A stretch of 64,000 nucleotides of DNA from Candidatus Izemoplasma sp. (GTDB lineage Bacteria > Bacillota_I > Bacilli_A > Izemoplasmatales > Izemoplasmataceae), in assembly GCA_036172455.1 (NCBI GenBank), contig JAXKVY010000003.1, positions 1 to 64,000 on the forward strand. The letters run 5' to 3'. Positions 1 through 7,018 of the stretch are shown here, in pieces. Each line of letters opens with the position of its first letter. Position 1 is the first letter of the stretch. The position numbers and the translations under genes were made by a program. A model generated the notes under the pieces. It made no database searches. It saw only the letters and a program-made list of their open reading frames with translations, and had not been told where the DNA came from.

Positions 1-111
1 ACCAATCTAAGGGGTAGAAATAGAGTAAGAAATCATATCTTACTCACTTTAGGATGTATGAATCTTAAAAAAGCAGCAAGATATCTCGAAAGATTATCAA
101 ATATGGACTAG
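1..111 (+). mobile_element. 3' end of a transposase gene (IS1182-like), truncated by window edge
   Basis: An open frame enters from the left edge and ends at the TAG at 109-111. Its last 36 residues include an Arg-rich stretch followed by LTLGCMNLKKAARYL, which resembles the C-terminal end of IS1182/IS4-type DDE transposases, where an RGxxxV...NLKK ending is common. Only the tail is visible, so the family call rests on that motif. The terminal inverted repeat is not resolved; the element probably ends within about 100 bases downstream. Confidence 0.5.
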
Positions 112-149
112 AAAAGCTTTGCTTTTCGCAATGTAGTCTAAAAATACAA

Positions 150-190
150 AAAATCGACTATGATTTGATAATCATAATCGATTTTCTTTT
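150..190 (+). terminator. Hairpin terminator after transposase remnant
   Basis: AAAATCGA pairs with TCGATTTT, extended by TATGATT/AATCATA across one mismatch, and is followed by a T-rich run. It lies about 40 bases after the transposase stop. Confidence 0.55.
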
Positions 191-217
191 ATTAATGTGG
201 TGTTTGTCAACAGTCTG

Positions 218-247
218 AGAGAATCTCTTTATGAGATTCTCTTTTTT
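218..247 (+). terminator. Strong intrinsic terminator
   Basis: A perfect 10-bp stem (AGAGAATCTC / GAGATTCTCT) with a 5-base loop is followed directly by Ts. It insulates plsC from upstream transcription and may lie just outside the IS end. Confidence 0.75.
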
Positions 248-335
248 CTATCTTTCCACAATCCCTTATCTGTGATATCATTAATCTGGATTATCATGTT
301 ATAATCAGTTTAGCTTTTAAAAAAGGATGATATGT

Positions 336-1151
336 ATGCTTACAATTGCACTACTTATAATAAATTTCATTATTGCCGGCTTTGGAATCTATTGGTTTGA
401 CTATCTACCTGATCAAATGATTAACCATCCATTGATCATAATCTCATCACTTGTACTTGGAACAATCGGTATGGTCATTGCACTACTTATGTATATTGAA
501 GTGTTTTATATACTGATTGCCAAAAGGAATCCTAAGACAAGCATGTTGAAACACAAAATAGCGAAACAGATGGTAAGTATTCCCCTTCATTTAACACACG
601 TTAAAATCACAGTAGAAGGCATGGAACATCTACCAAAAGATCCAGGGTTTACAATATTTTCTAATCACACATCATTAATGGATATTCCCGTTTTAATGTA
701 TAAATTATATGAGTACCCAGTTGCTTTTTTACAAAAAAAAGTTGTCGCTAATTTATTTAGTGTGGGTAAATGGACACCTGAACTTGGCTGTGTAAACATC
801 GATCGGACAAATCCAAGAAAAGGCGCAGAGGCGATTATTCAAACCATAAAACATGTAAAACAAGGGAGTACAATGGTCATTTTTCCAGAAGGAACAAGAG
901 GATCTGAAATAGGAGAATTATTACCCTTTAAAGACGGTGCTTTTAAAGTAGCGCTCAAAAGTAAGGCGCCATTAGTCCCGATAACAATTGTAAAGCCGAA
1001 GCGGTATAAAAAAATTATATGGCCTTTAAAAAAGCCAATCAAATTGATTATACACCCACCCCTTCAGTATAATACGTATAAGAATCTTAAGTCACAGGAA
1101 CTATCTGAACGCGTGAAAGAGATCATTAAAAAATCATTAGAAACACGATGA
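336..1151 (+). CDS. plsC: 1-acyl-sn-glycerol-3-phosphate acyltransferase (PlsC family)
   Basis: This enzyme transfers an acyl chain to the sn-2 position of lysophosphatidic acid to give phosphatidic acid at the cytoplasmic membrane. The 271-aa protein has two N-terminal hydrophobic segments (about residues 1-25 and 35-65), then the acyltransferase core with the HX4D motif (NHTSLMD) and the FPEGTRG substrate-binding motif. An ATG at 327 lies inside the Shine-Dalgarno sequence (AAAAGGATGA), so the in-frame ATG at 336 is the better start. The gene is monocistronic, closed by a perfect 15-bp hairpin. The family is certain; lysophospholipid specificity is inferred. Confidence 0.9.
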   Translation: MLTIALLIINFIIAGFGIYWFDYLPDQMINHPLIIISSLVLGTIGMVIALLMYIEVFYILIAKRNPKTSMLKHKIAKQMVSIPLHLTHVKITVEGMEHLPKDPGFTIFSNHTSLMDIPVLMYKLYEYPVAFLQKKVVANLFSVGKWTPELGCVNIDRTNPRKGAEAIIQTIKHVKQGSTMVIFPEGTRGSEIGELLPFKDGAFKVALKSKAPLVPITIVKPKRYKKIIWPLKKPIKLIIHPPLQYNTYKNLKSQELSERVKEIIKKSLETR

Positions 1152-1180
1152 GTTTTAAAAGTAAACTCATCGTGTTTCTT
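1141..1180 (+). terminator. Terminator of plsC
   Basis: A 15-bp perfect inverted repeat (AAACACGATGAGTTT at 1141-1155 with its complement at 1163-1177) overlaps the plsC stop codon and ends in a short T-rich run. Confidence 0.85.
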
Positions 1181-1576
1181 ATAAATGGACAGTTCTATCA
1201 AAGTTAAGAATCATTCACACGATTTCTGGAAGGTATTTTGTTCTACCCTCTTCTTGTTATCAACAAAACAAGCGAATGCTAAAGAAAATAATATCTTGTT
1301 TTCAAAAATCCTGAAATAAAAAAGATACCTTGTTTGTTAATACATTCAAACATAGTTGTATAGAAATGTGCTATTACATATTCGTATCCCATTAAGAACG
1401 AATTAATGTATGGTAAAACAGAAAAACTCTATTTTGAAATCTTTTTACTTTTCACATATCACTTCATTATTAAAAATTATATAAAATTACAATAATCATA
1501 TAAAATGGTTTGTATATTATTTTATATTATATATAATATCGTTATAGAAGAAAACTAAAAGGAAGGGAATACAATA
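1181..1576. other. AT-rich intergenic region, no gene seen
   Basis: About 395 bases with no plausible reading frame on either strand. The last 80 bases are extremely AT-rich and contain TATATAATAT-type sequence around 1530-1545, a plausible promoter -10 for the lipoprotein gene that begins at 1577. No repeat or RNA structure was recognised. Confidence 0.5.
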
Positions 1577-2901
1577 ATGAAAAAATTAGTTATGTGTTTT
1601 TTATTGTTAATTATTGCTACTTTATCGTCATGTTCAAATGATGTAAACAATCATTAGACCAAGATAATAATGAGGTTAATACAAAAACTGAGATGCTTGA
1701 AGTATTTGATAACTTATTGAGTAAAATGCTATCACAAGGCTTTTCTGAAGATGCTAAAGAAGTCATGAACTATTATAGGGTGTTGGAATCACATTATGAA
1801 AATTTAACTAATGATAGAGCCAAACCAGAAGACGTTAAACAACTTAATCTTAAAAATAATTTTCTTTTCAGTGTAAAATATGCACTGTATAGATCAGTTG
1901 ATAGAGCAACTGATGTATTTGAAAATGACATAGAAGAGAATACTATTTATAAAGATGGTAATAACAAATATACGGTTTACACAAATGATAATTATATTTA
2001 TTACCAAGAAGTAAACGAATATGAGAGCGAAAACATGACAACAATTCAAGTACTTAGAGCGCTAGATAAAGAAGATGGAGTTGTATTAGATTATACCGTT
2101 ATTAATCTAAATGAAGATGGATATATGATATACTTTTATGGTTATAATGGGACACAATATGAACGGATAAGTTCGCATCATCGTGATGAAAGAACAATAG
2201 ATTCCGAATCATTTCCTAGCCAAACAAACTTTAATTATCAGGTCTACAATAAATCAACTGATAAGTATCATCAAGAATTATTTGCAATTGAAGAAGATGT
2301 AGTAGGCGATTATATTTTAGATAGACTTGAGTATAGAGAATATGATTTCAAGAACAATAATTTATTCACAGTATCTCGACGTGGCTCACTTTATAAAGAA
2401 TATGAGTATGGTAAGCTATCAGATAATGCCACAAGCATTGTTCAAAGAGTTGGTCAACATGCAAACTTGCAGGATAGGGGCTATGGACCAAAACAATATC
2501 TTCTAATATATGCAGCAAAGGATCTAGAAGGATTCAGTTATGCACAGTATACAGCAAATAAGATGGAACTTTTCAATAGTGATGACGAGGCAATCACTGA
2601 ACTTCAGGGATACTATCAACTAAAATCATATAATTATTACAAATATATAATGGAAAATGCCAAAGATTTAACAAACTCTGAGTTTCAAACAATTGATAAT
2701 GTATTAGAGTATAATACATATACCTTACAAGAGCTTAGTACGTTAGAATCTGATGCAATAAGTGCACTTGATAATAGTTATATAGGTGAGTCAGCAATTT
2801 ATATTAATGGTGAAGAATACCTCATTAATGACGATATAAATACCTATTTATCCTATATGCCAGATAAAGTTGTAGATGTATACCAAGAGATAATAGAATA
2901 A
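1577..2901 (+). pseudogene. Predicted lipoprotein gene of unknown function, single-base frameshift after the signal peptide
   Basis: A good ribosome binding site (AAGGAAGGGA) precedes ATG 1577, which encodes MKKLVMCFLLLIIATLSSC, a lipoprotein signal peptide with lipobox LSSC. That frame stops at 1655-1657, 26 codons in. The rest of the protein (acidic, Tyr/Asn-rich, about 415 aa) is open in the +2 shifted frame from about 1645 to 2901, with no credible start of its own near the beginning (first ATG 1693, without a good binding site). Inserting one base near 1645-1655 would join the two frames. I do not recognise the family. It is either a recent frameshift, a phase-variable surface protein, or a sequence error. 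Confidence 0.7.
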
Positions 2902-2943
2902 AAAAACCTAGATAACATATCATAGTTGTTATCTAGGTTTTTT
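2901..2943. terminator. Bidirectional terminator between convergent genes
   Basis: A 16-bp perfect stem (2901-2916 with 2928-2943) is A-rich on the left and T-rich on the right, so it works on both strands. It overlaps the last codons of the minus-strand gene ending at 2933. Confidence 0.85.
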
Positions 2944-3115
2944 CATCATCATTATTTTGTAATAAATAAGTAAAACTATAGCTTGGATCAAGTTCAATTA
3001 ATACAATAAAGATTAACATACCGATACCACCCTGACCTTTGCCAGTCACATAGCCAAGTAATACTTGTAAGGCAATTGCAATAATTAAATACATTAAAAT
3101 TTTAAATTTCTTCAC
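2933..3115 (-). CDS. Small membrane protein of unknown function, 60 aa
   Basis: A GTG start at 3115 (protein MKKFKILMYL...) has GGCGAGG 8 bases upstream. The product has two short hydrophobic helices (about residues 4-22 and 30-42) separated by a Gly-rich turn TGKGQGGIG, then a charged tail. Its start lies 2 bases after the stop of the upstream paralogue (3118-3312), with which it shares the pattern LQ...L...TGxGQ..IG...IVL, so the two form a tandem duplication. I do not recognise the family. Confidence 0.55.
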   Translation of the reverse strand: MKKFKILMYLIIAIALQVLLGYVTGKGQGGIGMLIFIVLIELDPSYSFTYLLQNNDDEKT

Positions 3116-3117
3116 AC

Positions 3118-3312
3118 TTAAACCTCGCCTTCTTGAGATAGTTTTGTCTTTAAGTTTGGAAGGAGATAAGGCAACTTAAATCGTTGATTCGCAACCAATA
3201 CAATTAAGATAATCACACCAATATGGCGTTAACCTTGCCCTGTCCATTCATCAAGAGTAATTTGAATTAGTATGCTAATAACAACATAAATTATTAACAT
3301 AACTTTCAACAC
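3118..3312 (-). pseudogene. Tandem paralogue of the small membrane protein, with an internal TAA
   Basis: GTG 3312 has a good ribosome binding site (TAAGGAT). The frame reads through a two-helix protein resembling the downstream gene (ITLDEWTGQG...IGVIILIVLVA) and ends at TAA 3118-3120. One in-frame TAA interrupts it immediately after TGQG; in the paralogue this position is Gln, so a single CAA to TAA change would explain it. There is no frameshift: the 65-codon frame is intact apart from this codon. It was probably a functional duplicate that has been inactivated. Confidence 0.6.
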
Positions 3313-3440
3313 ATAAAATCCTTATTACCCTTATTATATCATAAATTAAGTTATTAAAACAAAGGTATAATATTTATGACTATTGTCAACGCTAAGTGAT
3401 TATGATAATATAGTAATAACAAAATAAGAGGATTCTTTAT

Positions 3441-3478
3441 AAAAGCACACACAAATTAATTTTTGTGTGTGCTTTTTT
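3441..3478. terminator. Bidirectional terminator
   Basis: A perfect AAAGCACACACAAA stem and its complement are separated by a 4-base loop and flanked by A and T runs. It terminates the minus-strand five-gene operon that ends at 3477. Confidence 0.85.
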
Positions 3479-3716
3479 AATAGTTGATGCCAGCTTTTTG
3501 GACTTTGTTAGGATTATGAGCGCTACATGGTGTAACGCCATAAACCATACTGCATTCTGGACATTTATCTTCAAAATACATCATTTCAAAATGATAGCCG
3601 CAATCACATGTGATCGGCAAGGCCATTGGCAACATACCTTCACTAAAGCCCATCATTCTAACTTTATCTACGACTTGTTGTCCATTTTCAAAACTTCCAC
3701 TACAGTTATCATGCAT
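3477..3716 (-). CDS. Small zinc-ribbon-like protein, last gene of the ABC/GTPase operon
   Basis: This 79-aa soluble protein has a metal-binding pattern CDCG (about residues 37-40), CPEC (about 52-55) and a further Cys (about 64), typical of small zinc ribbons or rubredoxin-like knuckles. Its ATG overlaps the stop of the upstream ABC ATPase, so it is translationally coupled and belongs to the same operon. I recognise no named family. Given the neighbours (Nfu-like scaffold, GTPase, ABC ATPase), a role in holding or sensing a metal is plausible but inferred. Confidence 0.75.
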   Translation of the reverse strand: MHDNCSGSFENGQQVVDKVRMMGFSEGMLPMALPITCDCGYHFEMMYFEDKCPECSMVYGVTPCSAHNPNKVQKAGINY

Positions 3717-4729
3717 TAGTATTCCTCCTTAAGTTCAATTGTTTTACCATATCGTAACTGTTGACGCAGAGTCATTAACGTTTTGTCTAGTGCTTCTAGT
3801 TTGCCTAGTATATTACGCTCTTCCTCACTTGAATTGATAATCGAATCAATACCACCATTGTTAATAACAATACGTTTGTCTCCCATAAGTGCTAAGATGG
3901 GGTCATGTGTTGACATTAATACAATTTTATCTTCACTAACAAGTAAATCAAGTGCTAGTTTCCGATCAATACCAGCATTTTCTATTTCATCGATCAAGAT
4001 TATAGGAGACGTACTCAAAATCGCTGTATCCGCAATCATTAAGGCCCTTGATTGGCCACCAGACAGTTCTGTAATTGGTGTGTCTTTTGTGAATGCTTCA
4101 CCGGCTAATGTATTGGCCTTATTAAAGATGGTTTGAATTATAGTTTCTTTGTCTTTAACCAATCTACTTGTTGCATGTAAGTCAAGGAACTCTTCAACAG
4201 TCATATCCATGACAAAGTTCATATTTTGTGATAATTGAGCGACTAGTTTATTCGATGATGAGAAGCGTTCATGAGGCTCTAGAGCTCGTCCATTTATATG
4301 AACTGTTCGTCCTGTTGGGGTATCGTCATTCGCGGCCCATTCTATGTCAGCAAGTAACCGTGATTTGCCACTACCTGTTGGCCCCACAATAGCAATGATC
4401 TCACCACTTTTAATATGGATAGAATCAAACGATTCTTTACGTCCATCTTTGTGGGTTCCGGGGTAAATTGTTATTGATGTTTGTTTTGGCTTATTAGAAA
4501 CAAAATATTGTTTCATTAAATCAATATATTCAACTAAACTTTTTGTAAATAGATCAGGATTGATGGCATTTTCTTCAATTATGTTCGGATCGAGATATTT
4601 AAAGAATGCATCTAATGTTAAATGTTCCTTCCCACGATAAGGGATTAAATGGTCTTCTAAAAAGTCCTTGACAAAGGGATACTCAGTTAATAGTTGACTA
4701 ATTGTATATTCTTGTGTGTATTTATCCAT
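3716..4729 (-). CDS. Cytosolic ABC-type ATPase with N-terminal DUF1858-like domain, no permease partner
   Basis: This 337-aa protein has two parts. Residues about 5-45 resemble DUF1858/ScdA-N (TISQLLTEYPFVKDFLEDH). Residues about 85-300 are an ABC nucleotide-binding domain with Walker A GPTGSGKS, a Q-loop, signature LSGGQ, Walker B IILIDE and H-loop STHD. A polar C-terminal extension follows. All catalytic motifs are present, so it should hydrolyse ATP. No transmembrane protein is encoded in the operon, so it is unlikely to be a classical importer. It is coupled by start/stop overlaps to the GTPase upstream and the zinc-ribbon gene downstream. Function unknown; see the cluster finding. Confidence 0.85.
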   Translation of the reverse strand: MDKYTQEYTISQLLTEYPFVKDFLEDHLIPYRGKEHLTLDAFFKYLDPNIIEENAINPDLFTKSLVEYIDLMKQYFVSNKPKQTSITIYPGTHKDGRKESFDSIHIKSGEIIAIVGPTGSGKSRLLADIEWAANDDTPTGRTVHINGRALEPHERFSSSNKLVAQLSQNMNFVMDMTVEEFLDLHATSRLVKDKETIIQTIFNKANTLAGEAFTKDTPITELSGGQSRALMIADTAILSTSPIILIDEIENAGIDRKLALDLLVSEDKIVLMSTHDPILALMGDKRIVINNGGIDSIINSSEEERNILGKLEALDKTLMTLRQQLRYGKTIELKEEY

Positions 4730-5424
4730 TATGAATCACCTAATTTGATTTTACGTACATTACCAACTTGATGCTTTTTACCAATACGTGTTTCTCCTAA
4801 ACAGTAACTACACAATGCTGATGGCATTGGATAACGTAATTGCTCACCTTCTAGGGTTGCGACATGTTTATCTTTATCATAGATTAATGTACTTAACTCA
4901 TATGCACCTTGTCCACTTAAGCCATTTACGTGCATAATAATAGCTTTTGGATTAACACTTTGAACTTTCATTGTAAATACTTCACGCTCTGCTTGTGAGA
5001 CGATATCTCCTTTTGTGATCACAACAATATCTGCACTTTTTAACATAGGGCCTATTTTTTTAGGCGTGTTAATACCACTTAAGTTGTCAATGACACAAAC
5101 TGCTTTAATATCTTTAATGTATGGACTACATCGATTACACAAACCCGCAGATTCTGTAATTAAAATATCTAAGTTTTGATTATTTCCCCACTCAACAACT
5201 TCTTCAATGTTTGAAACAAAGTAATGATCTGGACATAATGAACCCGATAATCCTTTTTTAACCGGAATATCTAGCTTGGCAAAGTAGACATCATCATCTG
5301 TGAATAGACAATCAAACTTAACCACACCGACATGAAGGCCACGTTGTTTAAAATGCTCAATTGTTCTCAGTAGAATTGATGTTTTTCCAGATGAGGGTGG
5401 TCCGCTAACTGTGATGAGATCCAT
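4729..5424 (-). CDS. SIMIBI-class GTPase, HypB/UreG/CobW-like, Cys-rich
   Basis: A 231-aa P-loop GTPase. Visible motifs: Walker A GPPSSGKTS (residues about 8-16), an ESAG switch followed by CNRC (about residues 121-128), G4 motif TKGD, and a C-terminal CSYC pair. HypB, UreG and related proteins use the same fold and ExxG/CxxC features to load nickel, cobalt or zinc into enzymes. The true start is ATG 5424 (MDLITVSG), which overlaps the preceding gene by 20 bases; the longer frame lacks a better site. Predicted role: a GTP-dependent metallochaperone or cofactor insertase for an unidentified target. The fold is certain, the substrate unknown. Confidence 0.85.
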   Translation of the reverse strand: MDLITVSGPPSSGKTSILLRTIEHFKQRGLHVGVVKFDCLFTDDDVYFAKLDIPVKKGLSGSLCPDHYFVSNIEEVVEWGNNQNLDILITESAGLCNRCSPYIKDIKAVCVIDNLSGINTPKKIGPMLKSADIVVITKGDIVSQAEREVFTMKVQSVNPKAIIMHVNGLSGQGAYELSTLIYDKDKHVATLEGEQLRYPMPSALCSYCLGETRIGKKHQVGNVRKIKLGDS

Positions 5425-6613
5425 TTTTTGCCATCCCTCTCTCAAATAACTTAGTGCAATGATTTAATGTCGCACCAATATCGTTGTTGTTAATGTAGTC
5501 CCAACCAATCCACTTAAAGGTTGGGTTATCTAACTTGTTATCAACGTCTTTATGAGTTGAAGGGAACAGTCCCTTGTGTGCTAAAATCTCTCCAACTTCT
5601 TGACTTTGGAAGTAATCTGTATAAGGTTTTAACGTCTCTTCTTTTTCTGTTTTTGTTAACATAAAGATTGGCGATATAATGGCCCCGTCTTCTGGCCATA
5701 CCGCTTGCATCACACTCCCTGGTAATGCCATCTTTGTAAAGAAATAGGGCATAATACTAATCGCAGGTTTAACACGTGATCGACTAGCGCTTTTAACCAT
5801 TTGAGAAGGATGCATACTTTCAACAAGTTGTTCACCTAATGTCTCGATGGCACCTTCACCAAATTCTTTATAAAGATGGATCATAATGGCATTGAACAAA
5901 TCAAAATCACTGACAGGTAAACTAATACTTCCTTTGAAAATAGGATCTAATATATCTTGCCATGTCTTTGGCATTGGTCTATCACCGAGTTCTTTGGTGT
6001 TGACTAAAAAGACCGCAGGAACAACGCCTATCATTGAATAATCTCCTTGAGGATCTTTTAATGAGATTGCATCATTATGAAAATCTTTGTTGAAGGGAAC
6101 ATCGTGATAGTAATCTTTAAAGACGTTTTTATTTTTATATTGCTTCATCAAATCTTCTTCAAAGAAGAGATCAAATCCAGCACTAATGTAGATATCAGCT
6201 AAATCATGTTCATCTGTTGCATTTTTAACGGAGTCTTTTAACCAATCTAATCCTTCTGCCGCAGCTTTTAACTCATGATTAACTTGTTCAAAATGCGGTA
6301 GATTATTTAATCCTTCAAGCAATGGCACCCTTACAGGGCAAGGAAGGAGACCTAATAGATCAATCGTTCCGTTAGTAGAACCTTCTTGTAAAGTGACATC
6401 TATCGATTCATCTTTTATTTGCTCTTCTAATAACTCAATAAAGACACTCACATTTTTATTCTTGAGTGTCATGAGTTCTTCTAATGTTTTATCACCAATT
6501 TGTTTTAAAATATGGGGATTATCTGTTCCTTTGATACCATGGACCTCTAATGTTGGTTGTAACTCTGGGTAGCTATCTATCAATTCTTTTAAGGTTGTTT
6601 TTGGTGTTATCAT
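5405..6613 (-). CDS. DUF1858 domain fused to a periplasmic-type solute-binding domain, without signal peptide
   Basis: A 402-aa protein. Residues 1-60 form a DUF1858-like helical domain (TLKELIDSYPELQPTLEVHGIKG). From about residue 85 the protein resembles class-II extracellular solute-binding proteins of the iron/polyamine type (VNTKELGDRPMPKTWQDILDP, then SISLPVSDFDLFNAI). There is no signal peptide or lipobox, so it should be cytosolic, which is unusual for this fold. A CPVRVP motif at about residue 92 may hold a ligand or cluster. It overlaps the Nfu-like gene upstream by 4 bases and the GTPase downstream by 20 bases. Confidence 0.8.
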   Translation of the reverse strand: MITPKTTLKELIDSYPELQPTLEVHGIKGTDNPHILKQIGDKTLEELMTLKNKNVSVFIELLEEQIKDESIDVTLQEGSTNGTIDLLGLLPCPVRVPLLEGLNNLPHFEQVNHELKAAAEGLDWLKDSVKNATDEHDLADIYISAGFDLFFEEDLMKQYKNKNVFKDYYHDVPFNKDFHNDAISLKDPQGDYSMIGVVPAVFLVNTKELGDRPMPKTWQDILDPIFKGSISLPVSDFDLFNAIMIHLYKEFGEGAIETLGEQLVESMHPSQMVKSASRSRVKPAISIMPYFFTKMALPGSVMQAVWPEDGAIISPIFMLTKTEKEETLKPYTDYFQSQEVGEILAHKGLFPSTHKDVDNKLDNPTFKWIGWDYINNNDIGATLNHCTKLFERGMAKNGSHHS

Positions 6614-6840
6614 TGTATTTCTTCAACCCCAACTACTTCAGGAACTTCTGCGAGTAATAAACTTTCGATACCGTCATATAAGGTCATATTAATCGCACTA
6701 CATCCACTACAAGCACCATGCATTTTAACATACACGATACCTTCTTTAAATTCTATAAATTCGATATCGCCACCATCTTGTTGTAAGATAAAGCGTGTTT
6801 TATCTAATACTTCTTCGATTCTTTGTTCTACAGTTTTCAT
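6610..6840 (-). CDS. NifU C-terminal-domain (Nfu-type) Fe-S scaffold protein
   Basis: A 76-aa Nfu domain with the cluster-binding CSGC motif (GACSGCSAINMTL, about residues 50-62) and the typical opening RFILQQDGGDIEFIEF. Nfu proteins carry a [4Fe-4S] cluster between two subunits and hand it to apo-enzymes. ATG 6840 is the start: AAGGAGTG precedes it, and the ATG at 6858 would put that ribosome binding site inside the gene. It is the first gene of the operon and lies 60 bases downstream of a perfect Crp/Fnr-type palindrome. Confidence 0.9.
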   Translation of the reverse strand: MKTVEQRIEEVLDKTRFILQQDGGDIEFIEFKEGIVYVKMHGACSGCSAINMTLYDGIESLLLAEVPEVVGVEEIQ

Positions 6841-6870
6841 ATCTTCACTCCTTGTCATTAATTAACCAAG

Positions 6871-6879
6871 ATTATATTA
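6871..6879 (-). promoter_or_regulatory. -10 region of the Nfu/ABC/GTPase operon
   Basis: On the minus strand the sequence reads TAATATAAT. Either overlapping hexamer (TAATAT or TATAAT) puts the transcription start near 6864-6867, 24-27 bases before the ATG at 6840. No good -35 is visible; the Fnr-type site occupies that position. Confidence 0.5.
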
Positions 6880-6900
6880 CCTTATGAAAGAAGCTTTGTA

Positions 6901-6916
6901 TGTGATTTTTATCACA
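6901..6916. promoter_or_regulatory. Perfect Crp/Fnr-type palindrome TGTGA-N6-TCACA
   Basis: TGTGA (6901-6905), six bases, TCACA (6912-6916). Its centre (6908.5) lies about 41-44 bases upstream of the start deduced from the minus-strand -10, the class II activator position. Relative to the plus-strand photolyase promoter (TATAAT 6968-6973) it is centred near -71, also an allowed activator position. A Crp/Fnr-family protein is the likely ligand; which one cannot be told from this window. Confidence 0.65.
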
Positions 6917-6967
6917 CTATGCAAACTCTTCTTAATAAGGAGTATTTCAGTCAAGTAATAAAAATGG

Positions 6968-6973
6968 TATAAT
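6968..6973 (+). promoter_or_regulatory. -10 box of the photolyase-like gene
   Basis: A consensus TATAAT, 46 bases before the ATG at 7019. The -35 is weak. Confidence 0.5.
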
Positions 6974-7018
6974 AATCATAGCGATACTTTATCACAATGA
7001 ATCATAAAGGAGGCTTTT

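Noticed and set aside
3465-3719. Plus-strand 84-aa frame opposite the zinc-ribbon gene
   Set aside because: It has no ribosome binding site and mirrors a Cys-patterned gene that is translationally coupled to its operon.
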